DNA from: CAZFHP01 sp964519365
GTDB taxonomy: Bacteria; Babelota; Babeliae; Babelales; RVW-14
NCBI GenBank assembly: GCA_964519365.1
Contig: CAZFHP010000008.1
Coordinates: 1-40,705, forward strand
Direction of reading: 5' to 3'
Length of the DNA: 40,705 nt
Below the pieces are notes generated by a model. That model ran no database searches. It was not told where the DNA came from and saw only the letters and a list, made by a program, of their open reading frames with translations. The position numbers were made by a program, and so were the translations under genes. Numbering within the stretch: the first letter of the stretch is position 1; each line of letters opens with the position of its first letter. Shown here in pieces: positions 25,761-33,783 of this stretch.

Positions 25761-26207
25761 ATGGATAATAAAATTCTTAAAGTTTTTGTTTTGGTAATCG
25801 CAGGTAGTTTGTGTATATCATCAGTAAGAGCTGTGGATTCAGAATTAATGCAAGAATTAAGTAGGTGCTTTAATGGTTGTGGAGTTTCTAAACGAGAAGT
25901 CAGAGATCTTCTTCGAGGTATAGAGCAAAAATTAGATTCTTTTGAGGTCAAAAGTTTTCGTACGCAGGGGGCTGTTGAAAAAGCAGTTGCTATGGGGCTT
26001 CCAAGTGGGTATAAGGTGTCAATGGATCGTGTCGATAGGTTGTTTGGTCGAGGGGTTCCTTCGTGCGAGGGAGTACAGCGTTTTGTTGTAAATAATATTA
26101 CTGGCTGTTGGAGAAATGTTAAGCGGCAAATAAAAAAAAAGAGCAAGGGAAAAGGGCGTCGCAATTTAAAAGCAGATTGCAAACAATGGAAAAAATGGCA
26201 TCGATAG
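25761..26207 (+). CDS. small exported basic cysteine-containing protein
   Basis: I do not recognise this 148-residue protein. A clear signal peptide (KILKVFVLVIAGSLCISSVRA) is followed by about 125 mature residues with five cysteines (CFNGC, SCEG, TGCW, ADCK). The C-terminal third is strongly basic (KRQIKKKSKGKGRRNLK) and ends WKKWHR. GGGA lies about 11 nt before the ATG. Size, export signal, cysteines and basic tail suggest a periplasmic or secreted nucleic-acid- or envelope-binding protein or effector, which is inference only. The reverse-strand frame over the same bases is a shadow. Confidence 0.65.
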   Translation: MDNKILKVFVLVIAGSLCISSVRAVDSELMQELSRCFNGCGVSKREVRDLLRGIEQKLDSFEVKSFRTQGAVEKAVAMGLPSGYKVSMDRVDRLFGRGVPSCEGVQRFVVNNITGCWRNVKRQIKKKSKGKGRRNLKADCKQWKKWHR

Positions 26208-26252
26208 AAAATACGAACAAGTAAAAGTTTAAAAACAATGGAGGTTGTTTCT

Positions 26253-27119
26253 TTATTTTTTTGAGACCATGTTTTTGAGCATTCGAATTTCTTCTGCGTA
26301 CAGCTCGGGCTCTGGTGTTTCCAGAATTTTGGGAATATTTGTAAGTCTTTTATCGTTCATAATTAATTTAAAAGCTTGGGGTGAAATTTTGCCCGTTCCA
26401 AGCGACGCGTGTCTATCTTTTCGTGAGTTACATAAGGTTTTAGAGTCGTGTTTGTGAATAACGTTGAAGCGGCTAAGCCCAAGAATTTTGGTGGATTTTT
26501 TTTTTGTTTTTTCGTATGCTTCTGGTGTGTTAATATCATAGCCCGCGGCAAAAATATGACAGGTGTCTAAGCAGACGCCTATTTTTTTTTGTTCTTCACA
26601 CAGGTCTATAATTTCTCGCAATTGTTCAAATGTGTAGCCAATATTTGTGCCTTGCCCGGCCATAGTTTCAAGCAACACGAGCGTTTTGCCGGATGTTTTT
26701 TTTAAAACGCGATCTAAATTTTTGGCGATTTTTTTTATACCCGTTTCTTCTCCTGTGCCTACATGTGAGCCGGGGTGAAGTACAAGATATGGGATACTTA
26801 AAAGTTCGCAGCGTTGAATTTCTTCGACTAATGCAGTAAGAGATTTTTTAATGGTTTTAAGATTGATTGAGGCTATGTTGATTAAGTACGATGAGTGTGC
26901 TGTAACCCCTATTAGCTTTGTTTTTTTTACTGCTTGTTTAAATCGTTCGGCTTCTTCTTGGGTAATTTTTTTTGCGAACCAAGTGCGTCCGCTTTTGGTA
27001 AAAATTTGCATGGTTGTTGCACCAAGAGCAATCGCACGTTCAACTGCTTTATGAAGTCCACCGGCAATTGAGACGTGAGCGCCGACAAGAATTTTTTGGG
27101 GAGTTTTTTTTGGGGTCAT
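26253..27119 (-). CDS. nfo: endonuclease IV (AP endonuclease)
   Basis: Endonuclease IV cuts DNA at abasic sites during base excision repair, downstream of the uracil glycosylase found at 17.4 kb. The 288-residue product has the family blocks VGAHVSIAGGLHKAVERA, MQIFTKSGRTW, LVLHPGSHVG, LLETMAGQGTNIGYTFEQL, GVCLDTCHIFAAGYDI, HKHDSKTLCNSRKDRHASLGTGKI and ILETPEPE. These carry the His, Glu and Asp ligands of the three-zinc centre. The usual HEHIGEG appears as HASLGTG. It is on the minus strand, opposite to most neighbours, and 33 nt after the DUF1015 gene. Confidence 0.95.
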   Translation of the reverse strand: MTPKKTPQKILVGAHVSIAGGLHKAVERAIALGATTMQIFTKSGRTWFAKKITQEEAERFKQAVKKTKLIGVTAHSSYLINIASINLKTIKKSLTALVEEIQRCELLSIPYLVLHPGSHVGTGEETGIKKIAKNLDRVLKKTSGKTLVLLETMAGQGTNIGYTFEQLREIIDLCEEQKKIGVCLDTCHIFAAGYDINTPEAYEKTKKKSTKILGLSRFNVIHKHDSKTLCNSRKDRHASLGTGKISPQAFKLIMNDKRLTNIPKILETPEPELYAEEIRMLKNMVSKK

Positions 27120-27152
27120 GAGAATACTCTCTTAAAAAAATATTAAAAAAAT

Positions 27153-28427
27153 TTAATTTTGAAGAATGTTAACAATAAGACCAGGGAGTATCTTGGGCTC
27201 GAACCAGGTTGTTTTAGGGGGCATAAGTTGTCCCGTATTGACGATAGTCATAAGATCGTTAATAGAAACGGGGTGAAATGCGAACGCTATACTGCTATGT
27301 GTATCGGTTTGTGATGCTTGACATTTTGCTTCGAGCTTTTGCATACTTTGGGGACCGCCAACAAATTCTATGGCATTACTTGTTGGGTTGTTGTCAAGTG
27401 CAAGTATGGGATTGAGAAGTTTGTTTGTAAGTATGCTTATGTCTAAGTGATCGATGGGGTTTGTGTTTGTTTGTACATGTTGTTCTTGTGTTCTTGCTTT
27501 TGTTATAAGCTTGAACCATTGGTTGCTTGTGTACATACCAAATGTGCCAGGTTGTGATGGCGTTGCTTCTTGAAGTGATGAAACTTTTTGTACGTGAAAG
27601 TTAGCATGCGCATGGGACAGAAGTTTCTCTTGTGTTGCTTTGCCTATCGTGTGTATAACACGGTTATATTCGCTTAGCTGAATGTCTGTATCCGGAAAAA
27701 GAGCCGCAAGAAGATAATTATTGGGCGTTGTGTTGGGGGTGTTTTTTGTTGCAAGGCGATGTGCGGCTGCTGAGCGATGGTGTCCGTCTGCTATATAGAG
27801 CGTCGGGATTTTTGAAAAAAGTTCTTGCAGATGTGATAGCGTCTCTGGGTTCCTAAGTGCCCATATGGTGTGATGTGTTCCCGTTGACGAAAAAAAGTCT
27901 TGTGTGGGGTTGTTTTTTTGCGCGTTTATGTGTGTGTTTATAATCGTATTAATATCGTTTGATGCTTTATATGTGAGTAATATTGGGTCTACTTGTGCAT
28001 TTTGAATTTTAGTAAATTGTGTGAGTGCGTCTTCTTTTTCTTTGATGGTATTTTCGTGACGTTTAATAAGATTGTCTTGATAGTTTTGTAGCGATATCAG
28101 GCCTATGATGCCAGTTAGAGATTGGTTATTATGTTCTCGCTTGTACACGTATAGCGATTGTTGGGGGTCTTTTTTGAGCCATCCGTTTGCAATAAAGTGC
28201 TGTAAGTTTTTGTGCCCTTTTTCTCCTGCTGCGTGTGTATATGGTACATGGGATTGTGTGTTGTCGACTTCTGGTCGGCTGACGTGAAGAAAACTATACT
28301 TGTTTTGTTGAGCGATTATTTGTGCTTCTTGTGTATTAATGAGATTGTATGGTGTGCAGGCAACCAGATGTGCAATGTTGTTTGGTGGACGGTAGGCACG
28401 AAATGGCTTAATTGAGATTTTGGACAT
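27153..28427 (-). CDS. DUF1015 family protein
   Basis: This family is widespread but uncharacterised; members are cytosolic proteins of about 400 residues. The 424-residue product shows its conserved blocks: IKPFRAYRPP near the start, CTPYNLINTQEAQ, SFLHVSRPE, LYVYKREHNNQSLTGIIGLI, IKRHENTIKEKED and the invariant LYIADGHHRSAAAHR. The composition is rich in Asn, Thr, Gln and His, as expected for a gene whose coding strand is the C/A-rich lagging strand here. The ATG at 28427 is the first of the frame. Probably one transcript with nfo. No function can be given. Confidence 0.88.
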   Translation of the reverse strand: MSKISIKPFRAYRPPNNIAHLVACTPYNLINTQEAQIIAQQNKYSFLHVSRPEVDNTQSHVPYTHAAGEKGHKNLQHFIANGWLKKDPQQSLYVYKREHNNQSLTGIIGLISLQNYQDNLIKRHENTIKEKEDALTQFTKIQNAQVDPILLTYKASNDINTIINTHINAQKNNPTQDFFSSTGTHHTIWALRNPETLSHLQELFSKIPTLYIADGHHRSAAAHRLATKNTPNTTPNNYLLAALFPDTDIQLSEYNRVIHTIGKATQEKLLSHAHANFHVQKVSSLQEATPSQPGTFGMYTSNQWFKLITKARTQEQHVQTNTNPIDHLDISILTNKLLNPILALDNNPTSNAIEFVGGPQSMQKLEAKCQASQTDTHSSIAFAFHPVSINDLMTIVNTGQLMPPKTTWFEPKILPGLIVNILQN

Positions 28428-28599
28428 ACTTCTTCCCCTTTTGAAAAGCGTGCAAAGTCAGTACTTTGTAAAAGTATATCGCTTTTATAAAAAAGCGGCT
28501 ATAATTTGTTGTGTTAAATAATCTTGTTTAATGGTGTCGGCAAAAGGCAATCTAATTTTAGTCTGAAGAAAACCTGAGTGTGTTGCTATAAAGTTTTTG

Positions 28600-28627
28600 T
28601 TGCACTTTTATCTTTTTGACTTATACT
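28600..28627 (+). promoter_or_regulatory. candidate groESL promoter
   Basis: TTGCAC (28600-28605) and TATACT (28622-28627) are 16 nt apart, about 120 nt before groES; an overlapping TATAAT lies at 28627-28632. The rest of the 28428-28748 gap shows no gene. No CIRCE inverted repeat (TTAGCACTC-N9-GAGTGCTAA) is present, so HrcA control is not supported. Confidence 0.35.
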
Positions 28628-28748
28628 ATAATTGAGTGTTATGGCGTATATACACCTGTATGTTGGGTCAAAATACTTTTAGTAATTTATTTGTTATTGT
28701 AAATGTGTTTTTACTTTTAATCATATTTTAATGATAGAGGGTATGTTT

Positions 28749-29060
28749 ATGTGCGACAAAGTAAAAGGTGCTATTAAACCTTTGTATGATCGTGTTCTTG
28801 TTAAGCGTTTGGAAAGCGAGCAAAAAACTGCTGGCGGTATTATTATTCCTGACACAGCGCAAGAAAAGACCCAGTATGGAGCAGTTATTGCTACCGGCGA
28901 AGGGAAATTAATTAACGATGGTTCGGTTCGACCATTACAAGTCAAGGCTGGAGATAAAGTTCTTTTTGGCAAGTTTTCGGGAACAGAAGTAAAGCTTGAA
29001 GGTGAAGAATACTTGATTCTTCGAGAAGAAGAAATTCTTGGTTGTTTTGAAAATAAATAA
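28749..29060 (+). CDS. groES: co-chaperonin GroES
   Basis: GroES is the heptameric lid of the GroEL folding chamber in the cytosol. The product is about 103 residues with the family blocks IKPLYDRVLVKRLESEQKTAGGIIIPDTAQEK (mobile loop), YGAVIATGEGK, VKAGDKVLFGKFSGTEVKL and YLILREEEILG. ATGs at 28731, 28743 and 28749 are in frame; GAGGG ends about 7 nt before 28749, which is chosen, giving MCDKVKGAIKPL. groEL follows after 38 nt. Confidence 0.95.
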   Translation: MCDKVKGAIKPLYDRVLVKRLESEQKTAGGIIIPDTAQEKTQYGAVIATGEGKLINDGSVRPLQVKAGDKVLFGKFSGTEVKLEGEEYLILREEEILGCFENK

Positions 29061-29098
29061 AGTACGTATTACATCAACTATTTAGTGAGGGTTGTTTT

Positions 29099-30736
29099 AT
29101 GGCTAAAAAAATCATATTCGGAGAAGGCGCACGAGGGAAAATTCTTAAGGGTGTTAACGCTCTTGCTGATGCGGTTAAAGTTACTCTTGGGCCTAAAGGT
29201 CGTAACGTTGCATTGGAAAAATCTTTTGGTTCCCCGTCAATAACGAAAGACGGTGTAACCGTTGCTAAAGAAATCGAGCTTAAAGATAAGCTTGAAAATA
29301 TGGGTGCACAGATGGTGCGTGAAGTTGCTTCTAAAACAGCAGATGTTGCTGGTGATGGAACAACAACAGCGACTATTCTAGCCCAAGCAATTTATCGTGA
29401 AGGGGTAAAAAACGTTACTGCTGGTTCAAACCCTATGGAAGTTAAACGTGGTATAGATAAGGCTGTTAAGACAGTTGTTAAAGAGCTTGGTTCTATTGCA
29501 AAAACAATTGATAGCAAAGAAGAGATAGCTCAAGTTGCCATGATTTCTGCTAATTCAGATAAATTTATAGGCGACTTAATTGCAGACGCTATGGATAAAG
29601 TTGGTAGAAACGGTGTTATCACTGTTGAAGAAGCCAAGGGTATCGATAGTGAACTTGACGTTGTTGAAGGTATGCAGTTTGATCGCGGTTATATTTCTCC
29701 ATACTTTGTAACGAACACAGAAAAGATGGAAACTATTTTAGAAAACCCTGCTATCTTAATTTGTGACAAAAAAATTGGGACCATGAAAGATATGTTGCCT
29801 GTTCTTGAGCAAGTTGCAAAACAGGGCAAGCCGTTATTTATTATCGCAGAAGACATAGAAGGTGAAGCGCTAGCAACCCTTGTTGTTAACAAAATGCGTG
29901 GTGCGCTTAACGTTGCAGCCGTCAAGGCTCCTGGTTTTGGTGATCGTAGAAAAGCTATGTTACAAGATATCGCAGTTTTGACCGGTGCCCGCATGGTATC
30001 AGAAGATCTTGGTATCAAGCTTGAAAGCATGACATTTGCTGACCTTGGAACGGCAGGAACGATCAGAGTTACCAAAGATAACTGCACAATAATTGATGGC
30101 AAAGGTAACGACGTTGATATTAAAGCACGCGTTGCACAAATTACAGCAGAGATTGAAAACTCTACGTCTGATTATGACAAAGAAAAGCTTCAAGAGCGTT
30201 TGGCAAAACTTGCAGGCGGAGTCGCTGTTATCCGTGTTGGTGCAGCAACTGAAACTGAAATGAAAGAAAAGAAAGACCGTGTAGACGATGCATTACATGC
30301 AACACGCGCAGCAGTTGAAGAAGGTATTGTTGCAGGTGGTGGTTTAGCTCTTTTAAGAGCTCAAAAAGCACTTGATGGCTTAGAGCTTGAAGGTGACGAG
30401 CGTATTGGTGCTGCTATTATCAAGCGTGCGCTTGAAGAGCCTATTAGAATTATTGCAAGCAATGCTGGTCATGAGCCTTCAGTTGTGGTTGAGCGTGTTA
30501 AGAACTCAGATGGTAATAACGGGTTTGATGCTCAACGTGAAGAGTATGCAGACTTAGTCAAAGCTGGCGTCGTTGACCCTACAAAGGTTACCCGTTCTGC
30601 GTTGCAAAATGCAGCGTCTATTTCAGGGTTGCTTTTGACAACAGAAGCTATGATTTCTGAAATTCCTGAAGAAAAACCTGCAGCTGCTCCTGCAGCTGGG
30701 CACCCAGGAATGGGTGGCATGCCTGGCATGTACTAA
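29099..30736 (+). CDS. groEL: chaperonin GroEL
   Basis: GroEL is the ATP-driven 14-mer folding chamber. The 545 residues are a full-length chaperonin. It has the N-terminal AKKIIFGEGARGKILKGV, the ATP-binding VAGDGTTTATILAQAI, the apical SPYFVTN and ALATLVVNKMRGALNVAAVKAPGFGDRRKAML, and the signature AAVEEGIVAGGGLALL. The C-terminal tail GMGGMPGMY is the usual GGM-type tail. The ribosome site is GTGAGGG before the ATG. The codon third positions favour G and T like other rightward genes here. A strong terminator follows immediately. Confidence 0.98.
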   Translation: MAKKIIFGEGARGKILKGVNALADAVKVTLGPKGRNVALEKSFGSPSITKDGVTVAKEIELKDKLENMGAQMVREVASKTADVAGDGTTTATILAQAIYREGVKNVTAGSNPMEVKRGIDKAVKTVVKELGSIAKTIDSKEEIAQVAMISANSDKFIGDLIADAMDKVGRNGVITVEEAKGIDSELDVVEGMQFDRGYISPYFVTNTEKMETILENPAILICDKKIGTMKDMLPVLEQVAKQGKPLFIIAEDIEGEALATLVVNKMRGALNVAAVKAPGFGDRRKAMLQDIAVLTGARMVSEDLGIKLESMTFADLGTAGTIRVTKDNCTIIDGKGNDVDIKARVAQITAEIENSTSDYDKEKLQERLAKLAGGVAVIRVGAATETEMKEKKDRVDDALHATRAAVEEGIVAGGGLALLRAQKALDGLELEGDERIGAAIIKRALEEPIRIIASNAGHEPSVVVERVKNSDGNNGFDAQREEYADLVKAGVVDPTKVTRSALQNAASISGLLLTTEAMISEIPEEKPAAAPAAGHPGMGGMPGMY

Positions 30737-30752
30737 GATTTGAATAAATCTT

Positions 30753-30804
30753 AAAATATAAACGAGGGAGCTGATTTTAAAGTCAGCTCCCTCGTTTATA
30801 TTTT
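30753..30804. terminator. strong bidirectional terminator after groEL
   Basis: Perfect 22-bp arms at 30753-30774 and 30783-30804 surround an 8-nt loop. The core is CGAGGGAGCTGA against TCAGCTCCCTCG, flanked by A-rich sequence on the left and T-rich on the right. It sits between the convergent groEL and ATPase genes, so it can end both transcripts. Confidence 0.92.
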
Positions 30805-30826
30805 CTTGAAAAAAATTAAGCTTTGA

Positions 30827-31999
30827 TTATTCAAATAAAGTTCCTATCGTTTGCCAGCCAGTAATGTGCCCACATTCAAGATCCCAGTTTTCGTTCCCAC
30901 CATATACAAGAACGTTATCTTGTTGTTTTGTTTTGGTGAGATTGTTCCATGGTTCTAATTTTTTCAGAGCATCGATATTTGCACTTTTGGATACTTTTAT
31001 TTCAATGGGTGTAATTTTGCCTGCTTGGTCAACAATGCAATCGATTTCAAATTCTGATCTATCACGCCAGTAATAACAACTAGGTCTTAATCCATTGTTT
31101 AATTGTTGTTTTAAAAGATCTGCGATGATCATAGATTCGAAAATATTGCCGCGCATGTAGTTTGCAAAAAGTTGGTCTGAGCTTGTAAGATTAAGCAAAG
31201 AACAAACGATGCCTGGGTCGTAGAAAAATATTTTGGGGGACTTTATTGTTCGTTTTCTAAAATTCTTGTAGTACGGTTCAAGTAAAAAAATGATGTAGCA
31301 TGATTGTAATATCGAAAGCCATTGTTTGACTGCTGTTGAACTTATTCCGAGGTCATCGCTTATTGATGATACATTTAAAATTTGTCCGTTGCGGCCAGCG
31401 CAGAGCCGCATGAAGTGATTAAAACGATCGAGATTGGTAACGTTTTTTATTTGTCGTACATCTTTTTCTAAATACGTATTTATATAACTGCCGTACCAGT
31501 CGACAAGAGACATTTTTTTTTTGTAGAGTTCTGGATAGAAGCCTTTAAAGAGTGTATTGTCGATTGATTTAGGTAATTTTTTTACTTGTGTTAATTCCTG
31601 TATCGATAGGGGGAGCAAGTTTAAAATAGCAACTCTTCCTGCTAAGCTTTGGCTGATTGATTCGTTTAAAAGAAAATTTTGTGAGCCTGTTATAATAAAG
31701 TGTCCAGGCTTATGATGTTTATCAATATAGATTTGCAGGTACGAAAAAATTTCAGGAACATTTTGGGGTTCGTCGAGAATGAGTCCGGGCGCATTCATAA
31801 ACTTTTTAAAAAAATTATGTGGATCTGCTTTAAAAATAGATCGTGTATTTGGGTCTTCAAAATTAAAATACTCATAGGTGGTGAATGTTTCCTGGGCTAA
31901 TGTTGTTTTTCCAGATTGTCGTGGCCCTGTAATTGATATTGCAGCAAACTCTGTTGCTAATTTTTTTAATTTTTTTTCTAACGTTCGTTTTATGATCAT
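30827..31999 (-). CDS. AAA ATPase with DUF4143 domain
   Basis: This belongs to the AAA_14/DUF4143 group found in many symbionts and parasites, of unknown role. The 390-residue product has Walker A SITGPRQSGKTT (25-32 core), Walker B GLILDEPQNVPEI and a sensor-like FIITGSQNFLL. A winged-helix-like middle follows (ILNVSSISDDLGISSTAVKQWLSILQ). The C-terminal part has YYWRDRSEFEIDCIVD...ITPIEIKVSKS, a PD-(D/E)xK-like D-x(n)-E-x-K arrangement. A frame extension to 32068 exists, but the ATG at 31999 with GGGGAG close upstream is preferred. It lies against the main direction of this arm and begins the accessory region. It could be part of a mobile or toxin-like system; not decidable here. Confidence 0.85.
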   Translation of the reverse strand: MIIKRTLEKKLKKLATEFAAISITGPRQSGKTTLAQETFTTYEYFNFEDPNTRSIFKADPHNFFKKFMNAPGLILDEPQNVPEIFSYLQIYIDKHHKPGHFIITGSQNFLLNESISQSLAGRVAILNLLPLSIQELTQVKKLPKSIDNTLFKGFYPELYKKKMSLVDWYGSYINTYLEKDVRQIKNVTNLDRFNHFMRLCAGRNGQILNVSSISDDLGISSTAVKQWLSILQSCYIIFLLEPYYKNFRKRTIKSPKIFFYDPGIVCSLLNLTSSDQLFANYMRGNIFESMIIADLLKQQLNNGLRPSCYYWRDRSEFEIDCIVDQAGKITPIEIKVSKSANIDALKKLEPWNNLTKTKQQDNVLVYGGNENWDLECGHITGWQTIGTLFE

Positions 32000-32114
32000 T
32001 GAGGCTCCCCTTTGGTTAAATTTAAACTCAGAGTTTGGATTTGACCAGGTATGGTGTAAAAATAACATGAAAATGGGGTTTATGGCAACAAAACCAAAAA
32101 AGAGGTAGAGGCTT

Positions 32115-32154
32115 TTGCCAGCAAAGCGTAATCATGTTAGAATAATATTCTAAC
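32115..32154 (+). promoter_or_regulatory. promoter with overlapping palindrome, copy 1
   Basis: TTGCCA (32115-32120) and TAGAAT (32138-32143) are 17 nt apart. The -10 lies inside the perfect palindrome GTTAGAATA-A-TATTCTAAC (32136-32154), a likely operator. The block from GCAAAGC (32121) on recurs upstream of the paralogue at 33.7 kb, with the core AGAATARTATTC conserved. Confidence 0.55.
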
Positions 32155-32200
32155 TGGAATTTTTGATTTGCGAGGTTATATTTTTTTGGAGGTTATTCGC

Positions 32201-33649
32201 ATGAAAAAAACTATACGTTTATTTTTTATACTTTTGCTTTTAGGTTTCAAAAGTCATACGGTTTCAGGGGCTGTTGCTGTTCCACAGTCTCCGGTTAAGC
32301 CCGCAGAAATCCCTATTTTTACTCATAGCCAGTGGCCAAAAGAAACCCAGCATATGCTGAGATTATCAAATGGGAAAGCCATGACGTATTTTATGCAAGA
32401 GTATCAGGGGCAAACGATTGGTGAAATGCCTTATGGAATGAATGTTTTTAGTACCTGTCTTTTTAGACCAAAAGAAAATCGTAATCTTCGTTTTTGTGAG
32501 TACGTAGATGGCCTTCTTGGCGCAACAGAAAAATTACGAGAGCATTTTCGAACATGGGTTTTACGCGTTTATTTTGATATGTCTCTTTTTGCTCCAGAAG
32601 CAAGAAGGGAAGCAACGGAGATATGGGTTCCGCTTTTTCAAAAACTTAAGAGTGTACCTAATGTTCAGCTTATTCAGTATTATTTCCCTGATTTTGCGGA
32701 AGATGACAATCATCATCATAAGAGATTTTTTGGGACAGTTGTTCGTTTTATGGCAGCTTTTGATAGATCTGTAAAAAGAATGTTTAGTTGGGATGTTGAT
32801 TCAAAAATAACACCAGAACTAAAAAAAATGATTGATTCTTGGATACGATCAGATGAAAATTTTTTGCTGCCTGCCTTTTTTGATTATAAGCCAGCGTGGA
32901 GTAACAAAATCATTGGAAAAAAGGTGCCGTTTTTTTTCTTGGCAGGATATTGGGGAGCAAAGCGACAGGGGAATAATGTTCTTTTGGGAAAACTTTTTGG
33001 GGCTCTTTTGGGGTATGATTCAAAAACGCAGGTTATTGTGCGGGAAAATCTTCAGGATCCATTTGCATTTGGAATAGATGAGATTTTGTTGAATAATATA
33101 TTAATACCTGTTTTTTATCATAGCGGGGCGCTTGTATGTTCAGCTGATTTTTCCTGTGATTCGGTTGTTCCTCGGCATGATGTTTTGCTTACAATTAGAT
33201 GTAAGATTGTAAGTATATGCCTTGGAAGTTATTCCGACCAATATTCCCAATATTCACGTCAGGTGACAGTCGGACAACAAGAAAAGGTTTTGGCAAACGC
33301 AAACAAAATAGATTTAGAATGCCCTTACTATTGTGGGCAAGTACGGCTTGTGCTTAATAGAAGGGAGTCTAGAAAACTTAGTGATCTAGAGCAATGTAAT
33401 GATATTTTAAAAGCTGTGTGTGGAATAAGTAAATCTTATGATGACTTCATGAGTGACTTACCAACAATTCATTTGGAGCCACTACCGAAAGATGCCAAAT
33501 TAATTAATTTCTTTCGAGATAAAATAATTGTGGTATGTGTAGGTCTAGTAAGGCCATCCAGCTTGAAAGAAGTTTCAGGGCAAAAGAAAAGAAAACGGAA
33601 TGTACAAGGTTTTACAAGTACAAAAAAAGGAAGGTTTGAGTTAGATTGA
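32201..33649 (+). CDS. exported glycosyltransferase-like protein with DxD motif, paralogue 1
   Basis: The function is not established. The ATG at 32201 has GGAGG 8 nt upstream; an earlier TTG at 32168 is not needed. A signal peptide (KKTIRLFFILLLLGFKSHTVSGA) precedes a conserved region. It contains VLRVYFDMSLFAPEARREAT, NVQLIQYYFPDF and FFGTVVRFMAAFDRSVKRMF, then SWDVDSKITPELKKMIDSW (D198, D200) and FFFLAGYWGAKR. The order RF..FD..V....D.DS.[IL]...E...I..W and a later G-[YM]-W-G resembles GT-A-type glycosyltransferases that use D-x-D to hold a nucleotide-sugar metal. Glycosylation activity is inference. The C-terminus is unlike paralogue 2 except for KKRK (KKRKR at about 462-466). At 482 residues it is shorter than its neighbour at 33.8 kb. 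Confidence 0.6.
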   Translation: MKKTIRLFFILLLLGFKSHTVSGAVAVPQSPVKPAEIPIFTHSQWPKETQHMLRLSNGKAMTYFMQEYQGQTIGEMPYGMNVFSTCLFRPKENRNLRFCEYVDGLLGATEKLREHFRTWVLRVYFDMSLFAPEARREATEIWVPLFQKLKSVPNVQLIQYYFPDFAEDDNHHHKRFFGTVVRFMAAFDRSVKRMFSWDVDSKITPELKKMIDSWIRSDENFLLPAFFDYKPAWSNKIIGKKVPFFFLAGYWGAKRQGNNVLLGKLFGALLGYDSKTQVIVRENLQDPFAFGIDEILLNNILIPVFYHSGALVCSADFSCDSVVPRHDVLLTIRCKIVSICLGSYSDQYSQYSRQVTVGQQEKVLANANKIDLECPYYCGQVRLVLNRRESRKLSDLEQCNDILKAVCGISKSYDDFMSDLPTIHLEPLPKDAKLINFFRDKIIVVCVGLVRPSSLKEVSGQKKRKRNVQGFTSTKKGRFELD

Positions 33650-33698
33650 AGGGAAACAGTAGATAATGTCCGTTGATAGCTGATTGAAAGGTAGTTTT

Positions 33699-33733
33699 TT
33701 TGGGCAAAGCATAATCATATCAGAATAGTATTC
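33699..33733 (+). promoter_or_regulatory. promoter copy 2, upstream of paralogue 2
   Basis: TTTGGG (33699-33704) and CAGAAT (33721-33726), 16 nt apart, match copy 1 in position relative to the start codon. The palindrome is eroded to GAATA-G-TATTC (33723-33733). The stretch GAGGTTATA to the start codon is nearly identical to copy 1. Confidence 0.45.
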
Positions 33734-33783
33734 GAATATGATTTTTTGGTTACGAGGTTATATTTTTTTTGGAGGTTATTCGC

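Noticed and set aside
25694..26182. 162-codon frame on the minus strand
   Set aside because: It lies opposite a frame with a clear signal peptide and ribosome site, and its composition is that of an antisense shadow.
28561..28748. CIRCE/HrcA operator upstream of groES
   Set aside because: GAGTGTTA and TTGCACT occur but not as the 9-bp arms with a 9-nt spacer, so the match is not real.
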